64,000 bases of DNA. It comes from Leucobacter sp. L43 (lineage in GTDB: Bacteria; Actinomycetota; Actinomycetes; Actinomycetales; Microbacteriaceae). The notes beneath the pieces were generated by a model that worked only from the letters and a program-made list of their open reading frames with translations, was not told the origin of the DNA and did not search any database. Both the position numbers and the translations under genes were made by a program. Where the stretch lies: the NCBI RefSeq assembly GCF_016597785.1, contig NZ_JAENJG010000003.1, positions 1-64,000 of the forward strand, given 5' to 3'. Positions 62,501 to 64,000 of this stretch are shown piece by piece. Within the stretch, counting starts at the first letter, position 1. Every line of letters begins with the position of its first letter.

Positions 62501-63162
62501 GCGCGGGTTCCTTCGGTGTTCGGATGGGCTGATGCATCGGTGACGCCGAGGCGCAGCATGCGGGCGACGTGACGGGCGAGGATGTCGGTTTCCACGTTGA
62601 CGCGGTCGCCGGGTTCGAGGTCCCCGAGGATCGTCGCGGTGAGCGTCTCGGGGATGAGGGAGACCTCGAACCACTGCTCCGGCTCCGATTCGGGGGCGAT
62701 CGCCGAGACGGTGAGGGATACCCCGGAGAGCGTGACCGATCCCTTGTCGACGAGCAGTGGAGCGAGCGCTCGGTCGAGCGAGAACCGGAGCACCCGCCAG
62801 GCCTCGTGGGGCGTCGCGGAGATGAGGGTGGCGGTACCGTCGACGTGCCCCTGGACGATGTGGCCGCCGAGGCGGGTGTCGACGCGCACCGCGCGCTCCA
62901 GATTGACGCGGGCGCCGGCAGCGAGGTCGCCGATGGTCGACATCGCGATCGACTGGGCCATGACGTCGGCGGTGAAGGTGCCGCGGCCGTCCTCCGTGGT
63001 GCCGCGATCGATCACGGTGAGGCATACGCCCGACACTGCGATGGATGCCCCGTGGGCGGCGTCGCTCGTGACGAGCGGCCCGGCGATGACGAGTCGCAGT
63101 GAATCGTCGACGGGTTCGACCGAGACGACCTCGCCGATTTCTTCGATGAGTCCAGTGAACAT
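62497..63162 (-). CDS. ribE: Riboflavin synthase, alpha chain
   Basis: A 221-residue enzyme joining two lumazine molecules into riboflavin. It has the internal duplication of this family: the N-terminal barrel begins MFTGLIEEIGEV, with SGVCLTV and GGHIVQGHVDG; the second barrel has LSGVSLTV and ETLTATILG. The ATG at 63162 overlaps the ribD stop by 1 nt (TGATG) and its stop overlaps ribBA by 4 bp. The alternative symbol ribC is used in some genomes. Confidence 0.97.
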   Translation of the reverse strand: MFTGLIEEIGEVVSVEPVDDSLRLVIAGPLVTSDAAHGASIAVSGVCLTVIDRGTTEDGRGTFTADVMAQSIAMSTIGDLAAGARVNLERAVRVDTRLGGHIVQGHVDGTATLISATPHEAWRVLRFSLDRALAPLLVDKGSVTLSGVSLTVSAIAPESEPEQWFEVSLIPETLTATILGDLEPGDRVNVETDILARHVARMLRLGVTDASAHPNTEGTRA

Positions 63163-64000
63163 CAGGATCCTTCCGTGGCGGAGCCGGGAGCTCGGGGGAT
63201 GAGGGGCGCGGAGTGGAGTGCGGGGAGCGCGGCGGTCACGAGTACGTCGTCGCCGAGGGGCTCCAGACGAGCGTCGGCGAGGCGCTGGATGCCCGACATG
63301 CTCGGGATCCCGAGGTCGCCGATCGCCAGCCGCCCGCCTCCGAGCAGCGCGGGAGCGACGTACACGAGTACCTCGTCGGCGAGGCCCGCCGCGATGAGCG
63401 CGCTCGCCACCGCGGGTCCGCCCTCGACGAAGACGCTGCGCACGCCCCGCGCGGCGAGCGAGGCGAGGTCGGCGACGAGATCGGTGCCGCTGTAGTGCAG
63501 CGGCTCGGTCAGGCCGTTGGCTGCCAGCGCTGGGTGGGCGCGAACACGGGCGCCGTCCGGAATGGAACGGCGCCCGAGCACGACCGGAATCGGCTGCTCG
63601 ACCGCGGGTACGAGCAGGTCGCCCGAGGCGGCACGGGCGGTGAGCGCCGGATCGTCGGCGAGGAGCGTGCCGGTGCCGATGAGGATCGCGTCGGCTGCCG
63701 CGCGTCGGCGATGCACGTCTGCGCGAGCCTCGGCTCCCGTGATCCACTGGCTCGACCCGTCGCTCGCGGCTGCGCGGCCGTCGAGGGTCTGCGCCCACTT
63801 GACGATGACCTGCGGGCGCGCGGAGGCGTCGGCGGGGGGACGTCGAGCCGCCGCACGCGGTGCGGCCGCGGGATCCTGCTTCGCGAGCCACGTGCGGAGC
63901 AACTCGCGAGCCTCTGAAGCGAGCACGTCGCCGTGCACCTCGACGCCTGCCGCGCGCAGCGTGTCAGCTCCGCCGGACGACTCCTGGCCCGGATCGGAGA
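63162..64000 (-). CDS. ribD: RibD deaminase/reductase, C-terminal part (runs off window)
   Basis: The reading frame is open to the window edge, giving about 278 residues of the bifunctional enzyme that deaminates and then reduces the pyrimidine intermediate of riboflavin synthesis. What is visible is the end of the deaminase domain (LRAAGVEVHGDVLASEAREL) and the whole reductase domain (about the last 225 residues: VKWAQTLDGRAAASDGSSQW, GTLLADDPALT, VFVEGGPAVASALI). The zinc deaminase motif lies upstream of the window. It is the first visible gene of the rib operon; any FMN riboswitch would also be outside. Confidence 0.95.
   Translation of the reverse strand, partial: SDPGQESSGGADTLRAAGVEVHGDVLASEARELLRTWLAKQDPAAAPRAAARRPPADASARPQVIVKWAQTLDGRAAASDGSSQWITGAEARADVHRRRAAADAILIGTGTLLADDPALTARAASGDLLVPAVEQPIPVVLGRRSIPDGARVRAHPALAANGLTEPLHYSGTDLVADLASLAARGVRSVFVEGGPAVASALIAAGLADEVLVYVAPALLGGGRLAIGDLGIPSMSGIQRLADARLEPLGDDVLVTAALPALHSAPLIPRAPGSATEGS

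Noticed and set aside
62501..63025. N-terminal extension of ribBA, and a second long frame through ribE
   Set aside because: These are alternate-frame shadows of ribE. The ATG at 62500 gives the normal RibBA N-terminus and a 4-bp overlap with ribE.

Overview
The window is high-GC chromosomal DNA from an actinobacterium, most likely of the family Microbacteriaceae (Leucobacter-like; genus not provable from sequence alone). Supporting signs are a DUF3151 protein, an Rv2578c-type radical SAM protein, a LysG/LysE-type pair, a CitAB-type system beside tctCBA, a sortase-anchored giant DUF11 protein, and many genes whose start codon sits 6-7 nt after a TANNNT -10 box (leaderless transcription). Gene density is high and most operons use 1-8 bp start/stop overlaps.

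Layout. 1-120: 3' end of a 5S rRNA and the terminator of that rRNA operon. 0.2-4.4 kb: small XRE regulator, hypothetical protein, GH114-like lipoprotein, 2-hydroxyacid dehydrogenase, LysR regulator, small membrane protein. 4.5-11.6 kb: glyS, a tandem palindromic element at its stop codon, a CPBP membrane protease overlapping a HemY-like flavoprotein with a damaged nucleotide motif, a three-gene envelope operon (YtxH-like, holin-X-like, DUF3618), hemD. 11.6-15 kb: nitroreductase, AEC transporter, divergent ArgP(LysG)/LysE pair. 15-22.3 kb: CitAB-like two-component system divergent from tctCBA (probable citrate uptake), then a yeast-type cytosine deaminase overlapping a CodB-like permease. 22.3-32.2 kb: threonine aldolase, ABC exporter plus NarL-type kinase/regulator separated by a second tandem palindromic element, a siderophore-interacting protein, a GntR-ABC operon with a readable promoter and operator, and a dicarboxylate/amino acid symporter. 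32.3-40.3 kb: YajQ, lipoprotein, DUF3151, purA, chorismate mutase, glutathione-independent formaldehyde dehydrogenase with a divergent AraC regulator, radical SAM protein, putative 3-methyladenine glycosylase.

40.5-52.4 kb is one gene for a 3967-residue secreted protein: signal peptide, about 24 DUF11-like units, an LPTTG sorting signal, a membrane anchor and an Arg tail. Its C-terminal half carries a three-domain module repeated three times. 52.4-60.5 kb: S4 and IMPACT-family proteins, holB, a TAP-like lipoprotein hydrolase, tRNA-Thr(CGU), an SRAP/YedK variant with Trp in place of the catalytic His, an acyltransferase, an ABC exporter. 60.6-64 kb: riboflavin operon ribD-ribE-ribBA-ribH on the minus strand, with ribD cut by the window edge.

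Best candidates for something new: the triplicated giant adhesin-like protein, the stop-codon-straddling tandem palindromes (5.9 and 25.3 kb), the dense leaderless promoter set including a back-to-back promoter pair packed into 40 bp, the SRAP active-site variant, and a possible small structured RNA at 53.46-53.57 kb. I saw no prophage, insertion sequence, CRISPR array or restriction/defence island.
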